Made by a program: the position numbers and the translations under genes
Shown here: positions 32,784-43,649 of the stretch, in pieces
How the letters are laid out: every line of letters begins with the position of its first letter
Numbering within the stretch: position 1 is the first letter of the stretch
Notes under the pieces: model-generated
What the model was told of the DNA's origin: nothing
What the model saw: the letters and a program-made list of their open reading frames with translations, nothing else
Database searches by the model: none
Assembly: GCA_050084985.1 (NCBI GenBank)
Contig: JBITNC010000001.1
Span: 210,180,001-210,244,000 of the forward strand
Length of the DNA: 64,000 bases
Reading direction: 5' to 3'
Source: Nageia nagi
Taxonomy: Eukaryota > Pinophyta

Positions 32784-33790
32784 TCATTCTTGATATTTTA
32801 AAGTCAGGTTGTGAGTACAATCAACTATTATTTTGGGCTTTTCTATAGGCCACAGAAGACAAAAATATATCATTAAATCATATTCTAAGTTAGGAGAACT
32901 CCATAACTCAAATGCATTGATACAAACAATAACTTGATACCCATTTACTTTAACATCCCAACCATAAGATTCACGTGCATCATAGAATGTCAAGGCCATT
33001 TTTTGTTGTATTTCAAGAGGCATGGAAAAGATATTTGAATACAAAAGAGTAGGGACATTACGAATAACTTTCATAAAGATATCTTTGTCATACCTACTTT
33101 CAAACCTTGGAAGATAACTTCCATTATTCCACACTTTATGTTCTTTTGATAGTTTTTCGATAATCTCATTTCTAACCCTTATTTGATTCATCGTTGTAAG
33201 TTCGGTAATACGACAAGCTTACCTTTTCTCCAACTTTCATTTCCAAATCATGTGTCACATTTGCATGTGATAAAATCTATGAATTTGCCTATAGTATTAT
33301 TGTGACATTCTAGGAGGAAAAACCACAAAAGTATTTGAAAAATCATAAATCACCCTTTGATGAGGTAAATAATGTAAAATTTCATCCATCCATTCTAGGC
33401 TTTTAGTTAATTGTTTAACATATTTTAGCCTAGCTAAAAGGGGTGAATACTCAATTAATTGATAATTTATAATGATTCTCGGTATTCCATAAGGCCATTG
33501 TAGGTAGAAAGTTGTTATTTCCTATGATATTCTTTCCATATGGGTGAAATATATTTGTGGATCTAAGATAATGCTTACTTCGTATCCACAAAAAGTGACT
33601 TGCCAACCATTATTCATACCGCAAAACATATGATATGTTCTTTCATATTGTTCATCAATAGTCAATTGTAAATAATTTAAGAGATTTAGATCAAATCCAT
33701 GTTTTAAATATGTCAATGCTAAATCACCTAGATATCTTGGTGGTGGAAATCATACTTGTGGTGGCATTATGCTACCTTCAGTAGATTCCT
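32784..33790 (-). pseudogene. Extra ORF after integrase with a duplicated unknown domain
   Basis: Minus-strand frames give an ORF of roughly 330 codons with a few stops. Its first half contains NNGWQVTFCGYEVSIILDP and then LQWPYGIPRIIINYQ. Its second half contains SYGWDVKVNGYQVIVCIN and then LLWPIEKPKIIVDCTHNL. The two match in order and spacing (GWxVxxxGYxVxV ... hydrophobic strand ... LxWPxxxPxIIxx), so a domain of about 70 residues is present twice. I do not recognise it. It lies between integrase and the 3' non-coding region in sense orientation, where some gypsy elements carry an env-like or accessory ORF, but I see no signal peptide or transmembrane segment. Confidence 0.6.
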
Positions 33791-33924
33791 TTTCCAGATT
33801 CATCTTTTCTATTTTAATCATTAACACTTGACAAATATCAATACTTTTATTTATTTATTAATTTAACAATAAAATCAAATGAAAGAAAATTAATGTACAC
33901 ATTTTTTCATTTTTTTTTATCATT

Positions 33925-35051
33925 TTTTATGTATAGAAGGTTGAAAGATGCATGATATTTATAGGTTCACGCTCTTCATTTCCTTCTAAGTTTGATAAAT
34001 GATAAGTTCCTCTACCAAATTTTTTCTTAATGATATATGGTCCTAGCCAATTCGGAGCAAACTTATCTCTAAGTTGTCGTTCTATTTGTGAAGTTTATTG
34101 AATTTCTTTTAAAACCAAATCACCTATTTTGAACTCATGAATTAGAACCCTTTTATCAAAAGCTCATTTTATCCTCTTCTGATAAACATGCATATGCTCT
34201 AAAGCATTAATACATTTTTCATCTAAAAGCAATAACTAATCTAAGCGAGCCTATCTTGCTTCTTCATCGAAGTTTTGCTCACTTAGATTTACTCTAAGGG
34301 AGGGTATCTCAAGTTCTATGGGTAAGATGGCTTCTGTTCCATATACTAAAGAGAATGGTGTTGCCCCAATAGGAGTGCATACACTAGTACGATAAGCCCA
34401 TAAGGCTTTTGATATTTGCATATGCTAATCTCTATGAGAATCATTTACTATTTTTGCTAAGATGTTCCAAATAGTTTTATTAGTAGCCTCTGCCTGTCCA
34501 TTGCCTTGTGGATAATATGGAGTGGAAAAACTTTGTTTAATTTTATACTTATCACATATTTGTTTTACATCCTTATTTTTAAAATTCTTTCCATTATCCA
34601 TAATTAATAGGTTCGGTATACCGAATCTACATATAATATAACTTTCTATAAATTTTGCAATTCATGAACCAATGGTGGAAGTCATGGGAATAGCCTCCAC
34701 CCATTTAGTGAAATATTCAGTTGCTATGATGATGAACTTGTGTCCACCAAAAGATGTAGGTGTAATTTGTCCTATTAAATCTAATGCCCATTTAGAGAAT
34801 GGCCAAAGTGATTGTATAGGATGCAGTTCTTGAGATGGCTATGAAAATAAATGAGCATATTATTGACATTTAAAACACTTTTTAACATATTCACAACAAT
34901 CTTTGTCCATAGTAGGCCAATAATACCCCATTCGTATTAATGGTTTCACAATTGCAACACCATTAAAATGTCCTCCACAAAGTTCCATCATGGGCAGAGG
35001 ATATAGTCTTTTTAATATCATTCCATTCAAGACATCTGAGTAAAATACCAT
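33925..35051 (-). pseudogene. Tat element integrase
   Basis: The zinc-binding part is at 35051-34860: GGHFNGVAIVKPLIRMGYYW and KCFKCQ, the His and Cys pairs of the HHCC finger. The core follows with WALDLIG (first Asp), FGIPNLLIMDNGKNF (second Asp) and YYPQGNGQAEATNKT (Glu), so the D-D-E triad is present. The end reads FAPNWLGPYIIKKKFGRGTYHL, the usual GPY/F module of gypsy integrases. This enzyme inserts the DNA copy into the genome. Several stops, mostly where Gln or Arg codons are expected, and at least one frame break inactivate it. Confidence 0.88.
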
Positions 35052-35118
35052 TTAAATTTCGTCGATGCAAGATATCCCCTATCAAACAATATTTAGTTGC
35101 TTTGATTTTAAATGCTCG

Positions 35119-35742
35119 TCATGATGATTTGTTAAGGTTTGCAGGAAGAGTTTCGAATTTTAAAAAATCTATCAATTCCTCGTACCAATTATCTTGATCA
35201 GTTACGTCAATATTTAACATACTTTTTTCTTCATCTTCTTGTTGTAATGATGATTGAGACAATTGAATTATTTCAACTTGAATTGAATATTTCTTAGGAT
35301 CTTCTAGGATAAGAGATCCAATAGAAGCCATAGCATCTGCAAATCTATTAGATGATCTTGGTGCTGCTTCTATACTAAATCGGTCAAAAGATTTTAATAA
35401 TTTCTCAACTAACACTTTATACTTTTGAAGTAAAGGTTCTTTACATTGATAGATTCCTTTCACTTGATTTACAATGAGTAAAGAATCTCCAATAATCTTA
35501 ATTCTTTTAAGTTTTAATTTAACAGCAATTTTTAACACTAATATCAAAGCTTCATATTCCGTATTATTATTAGTACAAGGAAATTTTAGTTTAAATGAAT
35601 ATGGTATATGGATCCCTTGTGGGGTTATAAATACAACACCTGCTCCACCACCTTGTTCACATCGAGAACCATCAAAGTGTATTGTCATATCCCAATTGTC
35701 TTCAGGTTCTACAGGTATTTCAATTTCATCTAATTGAAACAC
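35119..35742 (-). CDS. Second (archaeal-type) RNase H of the Tat element
   Basis: An open frame of 207 residues without internal stops, the best preserved domain of this element. The four acidic catalytic positions can be seen: HFDGSRCEQGGGAGVVF (Asp), NNNTEYEALI (Glu), IIGDSLLIVNQVKG (Asp) and RFADAMASIG (Asp). Plant Tat-type gypsy elements acquired this extra RNase H in addition to the one attached to RT; it is thought to aid removal of RNA during plus-strand synthesis. It lies between RNase H and the integrase finger, as expected for the group. The frame differs from that of the adjacent RT and RNase H, so at least one indel separates them. Confidence 0.88.
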   Translation of the reverse strand: MFQLDEIEIPVEPEDNWDMTIHFDGSRCEQGGGAGVVFITPQGIHIPYSFKLKFPCTNNNTEYEALILVLKIAVKLKLKRIKIIGDSLLIVNQVKGIYQCKEPLLQKYKVLVEKLLKSFDRFSIEAAPRSSNRFADAMASIGSLILEDPKKYSIQVEIIQLSQSSLQQEDEEKSMLNIDVTDQDNWYEELIDFLKFETLPANLNKSS

Positions 35743-35744
35743 CC

Positions 35745-36420
35745 ATCATCAGGTAATTCAATGACAAGGGGTTTATCATCTTGCAATGGAGCATCAATGA
35801 GATAGTCAGCAATTACTTATCCTTTTATTGATTTTTGTCCAATAAAATGTAAATCAAATTCAGTTAAGTGCATTATCCACTTTACAGTTCTTGAATGTTG
35901 ATATGTTTTATTCATCATATATTTCAACGGATCCATTTTAGAGATGACATATGTTGTATGATTTAGCATATAATGTCAAAGTTTTTTAGTAGCAAAAATG
36001 ACAGCAAGACATAATTTTTCCAAATATATGTACTTAATCTTGTAGCTCACTAGGGTTCTACTCAGATAATATATAGCTTGCTCTTTATTGTGTTCATTCT
36101 TTTGAGCAAGCATTGTTCCTAAAGCATTTTCAGTAGCAGAGATATATAACAAAAAGGGTACATCTTTTCTTAGTGGACTTAAGATAGGAGGTGATAATAA
36201 ATATCTTTTAATTTCATTGAATGCCTCTTGTTGCTCTTTGCCCCAATGATATTCAATCCCCTTTTTTAATAACTTTGTAAATGGTTTACATTTATCAGAA
36301 AGTTGAGCTATAAACCTTCTAATGGCTTGTAACTTACCTTGTAAACTTTGTAATTGTTTTAGATTTGCAAGAGGTGGCATGTCTACTACTGCCTTCACTT
36401 TACTAGAATCTATTTCAATT
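35745..36420 (-). pseudogene. Tat element RNase H attached to RT
   Basis: The frame 35976-36398 starts in the RT connection region (LKQLQSLQGKLQAIRRFIAQ, then FTKLLKKGIEYHWGKEQQEA) and enters RNase H at FLLYISATENALGTMLAQ. It continues YYLSRTLVSYKIKYIYLEKL, the usual YxSRxLxxxExxYxxxEK pattern. The typical first Asp of this domain is Ile-Ser in LYISAT, so the active site is probably compromised, as often reported for the first RNase H of Tat elements. A TGA separates it from RT at a position where Arg is expected (VSR-stop-GIEID). Confidence 0.85.
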
Positions 36421-36422
36421 CC

Positions 36423-37106
36423 TCATCGGGACACAATAAATCCTAATAATTTTCCTGAAGTTACACCAAAAACACATTTTTTTGGATTTAATCTTACTTT
36501 ATGTTCTAATAATCTATCTAAGACTTTAATTAGGTCTTTTCCATGATCTACTCGATATTTAGACCTAACCAACAAATCATTGACATAATCTTCTACTATG
36601 TCATGCATATAATCATGGAATATATAATTCATAGCCCTTTGATAAGTTGCCCTGACATTTTTTAATCCAAAAGGCATAACTTTATAACAAAAGGTACCCC
36701 AAGGAGTTATAAAAGCCATTTTATGTTGATCTTTAGTAGCTATTTTTATTTGATTATAACCAAAAAACCCATCCATTAATGATAACATATCATGTCCTGC
36801 TGTCGAGTCTACCAAACTATCAATGCTAGGTTGAGGGAAATCATATTTAGGATAAGCTTTGTTAAGATCACGAAAATCTATGCATATTCTTATTATTCCA
36901 CTTAGTTTTTTCACAGGTACCATATTAGATATCCAATCTGAGTAATCTATAGGTTGTATAAATTTAGCTTCTAATAATTTTTGAAGTTCTTCTTTTACCA
37001 TTAATGCTATAGTAGGATGCATTTTACATAATTTTTGTTTAACAGGTTTAGCATCCAGCTTTAATGCTAAATTATGCACTACTAATTTAGGATCTATTCT
37101 AGGCAT
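36423..37106 (-). pseudogene. Tat element reverse transcriptase
   Basis: A 227-residue open stretch holding the gypsy RT core: DFRDLNKAYPKYDFPQPSID, then LSLMDGFFGYNQIKIA (first catalytic Asp), TFCYKVMPFGLKNVRATYQR, and VEDYVNDLLVRSK. In the last motif the usual YVDD has become YVND, so the first Asp of the pair is Asn, which would abolish activity. The domain ends with NPKKCVFGVTSGKLLGFIVS. It is the minus-strand continuation of the protease-linker ORF and is followed by RNase H in the same frame. Confidence 0.92.
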
Positions 37107-38264
37107 GTTTGCATATGACCATGCGAATACCTTTTCTCATTCTTTTAATAAGGTTATAATTTCTTCTTGTTCATTTTTCATGAGGTTTTCTCTTAATTGA
37201 ATAATTTTAGGATTTTGAGGGTCATTACTAATATTTATTTCTAAGACTTTCTCAGTAGGCATATGCGACCCTTCTTCTAATTGATTTGGTACTGGTATCC
37301 AGCCATTATCGTTAACACTATATTCTTCATCGTATTCTTGAGTTTGTTCATTCATGCGTACTTGATTTTCATAGGAACCAAATATGTGTTCTATGTTTTT
37401 GAATTCTTGTATCAAAGGATTAGATGATATAAGAGAGAAATCAGTGATTACTTCATCAATAGAAGTATCAGCTATCATTTTGATTAAATTTTGATTTTCA
37501 TTAACTTCATCTATTTGTTTATTATTTTGATCTTCAATGTCCTTCTCTTTTATTGTAACCATATTTACTAATGGTATATCTGAATATGGAATGATTAATG
37601 ATTTGACATTTATATTTATTTTTTCTTGTATATCACTTGGTAAACATGAATGATTCTAGGGTGGCTCAATGAAGAGTGTTTTGACACCTTCTAAGACATC
37701 CATTTCATTTAATTGTTCTTCTCTTATATCAATAAGTTCTTGTACTATGGATTTTTTCTCTAAAATTTCTTCATTATGATCCAAATTCTTTTCTCCTAAA
37801 TTTTCTAATTTAGCAAGGTTTTTATGTTCATTTTGATAACCTAATCCACTTTTATCAGTGGGATATTGATATTGTAATTCAATTATTTCTTGTGGACCCT
37901 GTTCATATCGACCTAATCCTCATCCTTGCCAATTACATTTGTTAAAATAGTTTAAGACAAATGTTCTTGAACATGATGATAAATACTTCATATCATTATT
38001 GAAATTTCCTTCATATGTTTGATGGGGTATTGTTGACATAGGATCTACTATCTCCGCATAGATGAACATTGTCTGATTAGGTACCTCTCCTAAAGGTACT
38101 ATTTATCTAATCACACTAGGTGATTTAGATAATCTACCCACTTCTTATGATGAAGGTATATTAAATACCACATCATCTACATCATATTCTCCCATCCCTA
38201 AATCCCTTAATTTAACTTTTACTAGATATACATGGGAGGAGTCATTATTAGATGTAGTATTTAC
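37107..38264 (-). pseudogene. Tat element protease-RT linker
   Basis: Frames rich in Asn, Glu, Asp and Ile, including 37137-37562, link protease to RT. The last residues before RT (EEIITLLKE, then KVFAWSYANMPRIDP) match the block just before gypsy RT. A TGA interrupts between KE and KVFAW. No separate domain is recognised in this acidic, probably disordered linker. Confidence 0.6.
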
Positions 38265-38990
38265 TTATTTTGATGAAGAAGCTCCATATTTTTCATCTAA
38301 AGTTTTAGAAACCTTTTCCCAAGTATCTTTATCTTGTATAACTATATCACTTTTTCCCTTCATGACTTTAGATTGATTTGTATTTTTCTTCATTAATATG
38401 GTTGATAAGTTAGGGGACGGTAAGGTCACTTTATTTGTATCAAAAATTAAATTACAATGTGAGTAAGGATCTAGATCTTTAAACACACAATGAACTTTAT
38501 ATTTGTAAATGTATTTTAAACATCCATGATAGGTTGATGGAACACATTGCATTTCTCTAATTCATGGACGTCCTAAAAGAACATTGTATTGTATAATATT
38601 TCCTTCAATTATATGTAATAAAGTTTGAATGGTTTTAGCCCCTACTGTAATTGGAAGCACTATTGATCCTAAAGTTGAACACACTGCATCATTAAATGCC
38701 CTAATCTGTAAAGAAGGAGTTAAGATGAGTGAATTTGATAAATTCAAATTTTTGTATGCAGCATCTGAAATCATATTTATAGCTGAACCTTCATATATTA
38801 GAATTCTTTTAAATAATTTCCCATCTACTTTACCAATTATATGTAAAGGTGGATCAAGTCCACCTGGTCCATCATTATTTAGTTTTTCTTGTTCGTAGAA
38901 GGTGATATTAGGTTGTTGAGATATCTTCAAACTTTCAACTATTGAAATAAAATTATTGGGGTTACTAGTATCCACTTGAATTTCTTATAG
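38265..38990 (-). pseudogene. Tat element aspartic protease
   Basis: The frame 38562-38975 contains LFKRILIYEGSAINMISDAA, corresponding to the retropepsin site with DxGSxxNxI. The catalytic Asp is replaced by Tyr-Glu, so the protease is probably dead. LLHIIEGNIIQYNVLLGRP follows, the conserved FxVIxxxxxYNxLLGRP end. A stop then separates 38265-38552 (MQCVPSTYHGCLKYI), which matches the HxAVPSTYHQxLKY segment typical of Tat-type polyproteins. The domain would cut the Gag-Pol precursor. Confidence 0.82.
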
Positions 38991-38999
38991 AATTTGATT

Positions 39000-40510
39000 C
39001 ATAGCTTCCCTATAACTCTCATACTGTTGTAATAATTCCAATAAGGTCATCTTAACTAGAGACAATTTTAATTATCAATGAAGAGCACCTTTTACTGAAA
39101 CTTTAGGTTGTTGCGGAGGAGGTATAGGTTGTATATTAATTGGGTCTGGTATCGATTGATTTTTTCATGGATTATCCTATTTATTCTAATATTGTTGAGC
39201 TCTTGTAGCTATACCAATCATATGTATTGAATTGTCTATAGTCCCTATAAATGGTGTATCCTTATTATTCCATGTATAGTTCATTTGGTTTGGGATGGTT
39301 GACAATTGTTAGCCTGATGTGAGGGCAAGGGGTCTTGATATATCCCTAAATTTTGATTCGAAGGCACAACAGGATTCTCCACATCTATTTTCTGACTATC
39401 TATCAAGTCTTGAATTTAATGTTGTAAAGTTTGACATCTATTTGTATTATGTCCTTTTTGCCTATGATAAGCATAAAATTCATTCTCCTTATACCATTTT
39501 CTTCCCTTAGCATTAGGATTTTTAGGTTTTATATTAGGTAATCTAATCATACCATTATCACATAATTTTTTAAGTGTTTCAGCTAATGGTTTTGATAATG
39601 GGGTAAAATTTCTTTTAGGCTTAGGTTCAACATTTTCTTTGATTTTTGAAACTTGACTAGAATCTTCTGTCATAGCTATTTGATTATTTTGTGGTTGTTT
39701 AGTACTATTTTCATGTTGATTACCTTTTTTGTATTCTTTTTTCTTAAGTTTTAATTCTTCGTCTTGAATTTTAACTCTTTCTATAACCACTGCTTGAGCA
39801 ATAGGTTCTTCAAAAGTCTTATGTTGTTGAATCTAGAGAACACTAGCTATTGGTCTTAAACAACTTTGACTAAATAACTTAACCAATTCCTCTTGTGGTA
39901 TTGTATAAGGCATACTAGTGAGTATAGCCTACCATCTTGAGATGTAATCTTGTATAGTTTCATCAAGAAATTGTTGTAATCTTGTAAGATCAGTAATTGA
40001 AGATCTTTCTTTAATATTGATCCTAAAGTGTTCTAGAAATTGATTAGCCAATTATTCGAACGTATATAAACTATGCCTAGGTAAACTATTATACCAATCT
40101 AAAGCTTGGCCTATGAGTGTTATAGGAAATATACGTAACATTAAGGAGTCATCATTGGCTATCTGATAACTAGAAAATGTAAATTTTCTCAAATGTTCTT
40201 TGGGGTCTTCTCTTCCTTTAAATGATTCTATTTTAAGAAATTCAAACCTATATGGTAGTTTCTTTTTTGGAACACTTGGATGAATAGGTTCATTGCAAAT
40301 ATTCTTGTAATTTAACTTTTGAAGTCCTTGAACATTTATTTCTCAATTTATAAAGTCCTTCATAAAGTCTTCTAATTCTTTATTGGTTCTATGACCTTGA
40401 GCATGTCTATGATATCTTCGAGTATTCAGATCCTTTTCTGAAATTGATCTTGAAGTGTAAGACTCATGGTCAGAAGGACACTCTGATGGTGGTGGAGGAA
40501 ATATTTTAAG
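39000..40510 (-). pseudogene. Tat element gag
   Basis: Only fragments are open. The frame 39416-39790 gives NEFYAYHRQKGHNTNRCQTL, a CCHC knuckle in which the first Cys has become Ala-Tyr, so RNA binding may be reduced. It continues into the IQDLIDS segment seen in many plant gypsy Gags. Upstream, broken frames at 39,800-40,250 hold the retrotransposon Gag core, with a TIQDYISRW-like and an LPYRF-like segment. Stops are frequent. The protein would form the particle around element RNA. Confidence 0.72.
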
Positions 40511-40519
40511 AGGTGAATG

Positions 40520-41850
40520 TCATCATAGAATAGGGATTCTAGGAGGTTTTTGGGATATATCTTTTCCGTATAAATCTTTTTCTTTGTAATCAGGTTGTCT
40601 TATTTGATTTTGAGTTTGTTCTACCCAACTTTTAATAGAATCTTGCTTTTGTTTATCATATAATTTTTGAAGCTCTAGTTCCTTATCCATTTCCTTTTGT
40701 AATAAAATGATTGTCTCTCTATCCATCGCTTCTTGTTTGTCTAAGTAAGGATCTCGATATCTTCGTATTTGACTCCCTTTAGGAGTTTTAGGTTTCAAGT
40801 TCTTTATCTTTAATATTCCTCCCATTGTCTTTGTTTTTCTTTCTCCATACATAGATATTGTTCCCTTTTTATTTTCTCATTCTCTAATTCTTTAAGTTGT
40901 AATTCCTATAAATGAAGTTGCATCTCATGTTCTTTATGAATTCTTTTCTTTTCTTGTTCTAGGAATTCATTTCTTTCTCTATTGGCTTGTTCTTGTTCTA
41001 TGAATTTCCTTTTATCTCTAAGAAGTTTATCTTCCATTTCTTTTAATTCATTCTCTCGTTCTTGAATTTTAATGAATTCATCAACTTCCTTTAGAAGAGA
41101 TTGCATCTCTGTGGCCTTTTTAATATCATCAGCATATATTTCTATGAACTTTTGATCGACTTTTGTTTTATATAATCATCGTTCTTCTAGTTCTTCATAA
41201 GAAGGTATCTCTCCTACTTTGTACTTAGATGTCCTTCTATGTAATCCTCCCTTTGAAGAATAAGATTTCTCTATTTGCTTTATTGAAGGAGCTCTTTGAG
41301 ATAAATTACTCGTAGGTATTGATACTTCATTTTTTCCTAATTCGAGAGATTTATGATAAAAAGGGTATCCCTCTTTACGAATTAACAAACTAACCTTTTG
41401 ATCATCTAATAATAGATGTATGACTCTTTCATATTTAGCTTTATATTGTTCAGTTTTTGGTACCGCTATGGTTTCAACTCAAGATTTATCCTTGGCAATT
41501 TCTAAGTTATCACGTCTATGATTTAGTTTTTCAACATCTCCCAGTAAACTAGAAGATGTCTTAGGAATAGCCCTATGATTAGCTAGGCGATGATGAATTT
41601 CAATTAACTCTTCATCTAACACTTGTATTCTAGCCTTGGTAGTAAAATCTTCTATACTTTGTCTTTGCAATCTAGATTGATCATAATCCCAATCCTTACT
41701 TTCATAATGAACTACCTGTGAATCTGATTCATCTAAAGGAGGTGGCCTCCTAACTGAAGACTCTATTAGATCCATATTGTCTGAATCTATTTCTTGTATT
41801 TCAAATAGGTGTTCTCATATTTTCTTAGCGGTCATACTTCTAGTTTGAAC
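40520..41850 (-). pseudogene. Charged coiled-coil ORF upstream of Tat gag
   Basis: Four frames (41479-41775, 41176-41388, 40906-41106 and 40523-40852) line up into one broken ORF of about 430 codons. The start carries SSVRRPPPLDESDSQVVHYE and VLDEELIEIHHRLANH. The middle and end are extremely rich in Glu, Lys, Arg and Gln (ERENELKEMEDKLLRDKRKF, then NERNEFLEQEKKR-like repeats), a strong long coiled-coil signature. It precedes gag in the place where Ogre-type Tat elements carry an ORF1 of unknown function. It could equally be an N-terminal extension of Gag. Confidence 0.65.
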
Positions 41851-43629
41851 CATTTTTAGATATTATAAACAAGCATCGTAAAAAGAAACTCTATTTTTAT
41901 CTTTTATATTATGTTTTCGAGAAAACAATTTAATGCACAAACAGCCTATATGCCAAAACTACTTTTAATGGTGTGATTATCTTGTTTAACTTTTTCACAT
42001 ATTTTTAATATCTAAGTTAAATGAATGATATGAGTTGTTTATTTTAATCTTTTTAATCTTCCTAGTTTGTTAGACTAGTCAAGTGTTAAACAAGGTAGGT
42101 TGGGTAATTCTAAGAAATGTTTGCAAGTTTCTACGGCTTTTGGCTTGGTTCTAGATGAGTCTCCTTTTTTGACTCCTACCTAAAGGAAAGTTACCTTGGT
42201 CATCACCTCCAAGTGTAACTTGGTTCTATGGCTTCAAGTGTGTTAGGTCGGTGGATACAAAGAAGTAAGAATTAACGGTTGGTAGTGACATCCAACTCAT
42301 TAATGTTCAATTATTCCTTTAAGGCTTTATGAAATGCATTTAAACAAGTAAAATACATTTATGTATACTACCCTCCCAAACATTCATATCCATTTATTTA
42401 TCTTATCTTAATGTGATGTAATCAAAGTTTATTTTAAATGAATCTTGACCTTAATAAACCCTGTTGTTCTTTTTAATTATGATGTGATTCATTATCCAAC
42501 CTCTTAATGATGTTCATTAACTCCTTCCAACTGTGGAAGTTCTATATGTGATAAATTCCCTCTTCTTACTAGTCACATATCTCTTCAACCTCCAATGGAG
42601 TGGTAAGAGCAGACTTAGTAAAAAGTCATTAAGTGTAGATAAATTAATTAAGTGAGGTTCAATTACTCCTCCAAGAGTCACCTCCCTTTGACCTCCAATG
42701 GAGTGGTAAGGGCAGACCTCTTTAAGAGTGTTAATGTGAAGTATATTTCCAAATAATATGTAAATAAATTTTACCTCTTTCACTTAACTTATTTCTGATT
42801 ACTTAGGATCGCTTGAAGTGCAAAAGTGAGAGCATACTTTGTTAAGTGAAAGTACTTAATGTATTCAAATCCCTCCAATTCATTAACCTTTTAATGTGAT
42901 TTATGCTACCAAAAACCTGATTTATTTTCCTTTAGGTTAATTCCAAATTAATTGTGATTCATTTACCCCTTCCAATTGTGGAAGTATTATGTGTAAGTAA
43001 ATTAACCAAATTAATGATAATGGGAATGTGAAAGAAAAGTTAATTACTCCTTCTTATCAAGTCTATTCTGGTCACCTTAGATTGCACGAAGTGTAAAGGG
43101 AGAGCATAAGTAGACAAGATAAAAAGTATTAATGTGTACGTACCCTTCACCCAAAGCATGAAAATACATACATAACATTTTACATAAAATAAATTAATAG
43201 AAAATATGCATTTAATCTTTTCTACCCATTCTTATATGCATTCTAGGCAAAGGAATCACATTCAAAAAACATCCTTCCAATTTAACAATACATTATGCAT
43301 TTTATTTTAATTTTTCAGAAATAGCAAAAAGAGATAAAATGACCTGGCTATGAGTCACCAGTGTTTAGATAGAGGTTTTTGGCATTTATTATGAGTCACT
43401 GATGTTCGATCCCAATCGCTGACATTTAGTATAGATTACTATGTGAATCGCTGGCATTCCTTATGAGTCACCGGCATCCACTTCTAGTCGTTGGTGTTTC
43501 TGCAACAGATTTCTTGAAACACACAGAATGGAAAATTTGAAGTTAGTACATGGGGAAATTTGAATAAATAGGATAACAAAAAGGTAAAATCATTACAAAC
43601 AAAAAACCTCCCTATTAATAACGGAAGGG
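41851..43629 (-). other. Tat element untranslated leader with degenerate repeats
   Basis: About 1.8 kb between primer-binding site and first ORF. It contains duplicated units with CCTCCAATGGAGTGGTAAG (about 42,589 and 42,688) and CAANTGTGGAAGT (42,528 and 42,976), so it looks like a degenerate tandem-repeat leader. The CRYCGGTGTT monomer array is at 43345-43500. Confidence 0.65.
43345..43500. repeat. Second CRYCGGTGTT monomer array (leader)
   Basis: About seven units, for example AGTCACCAGTGTTTAG, AATCGCTGGCATTCCT and AGTCGTTGGTGTTTCT, every 20-27 bp. It uses the same unit as 28228-28380 at the other end of the internal region. Confidence 0.7.
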
Positions 43630-43646
43630 CCCTCCTTCTAGCGCTA
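43630..43646 (-). promoter_or_regulatory. Tat element primer-binding site
   Basis: On the minus strand TAGCGCTAGAAGGAGGG lies 3 nt from the 5' LTR edge. With one G-to-A change it matches the TGGCGCTAGAAGGAGGG-type site I recall from plant gypsy elements. Confidence 0.7.
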
Positions 43647-43649
43647 GAA

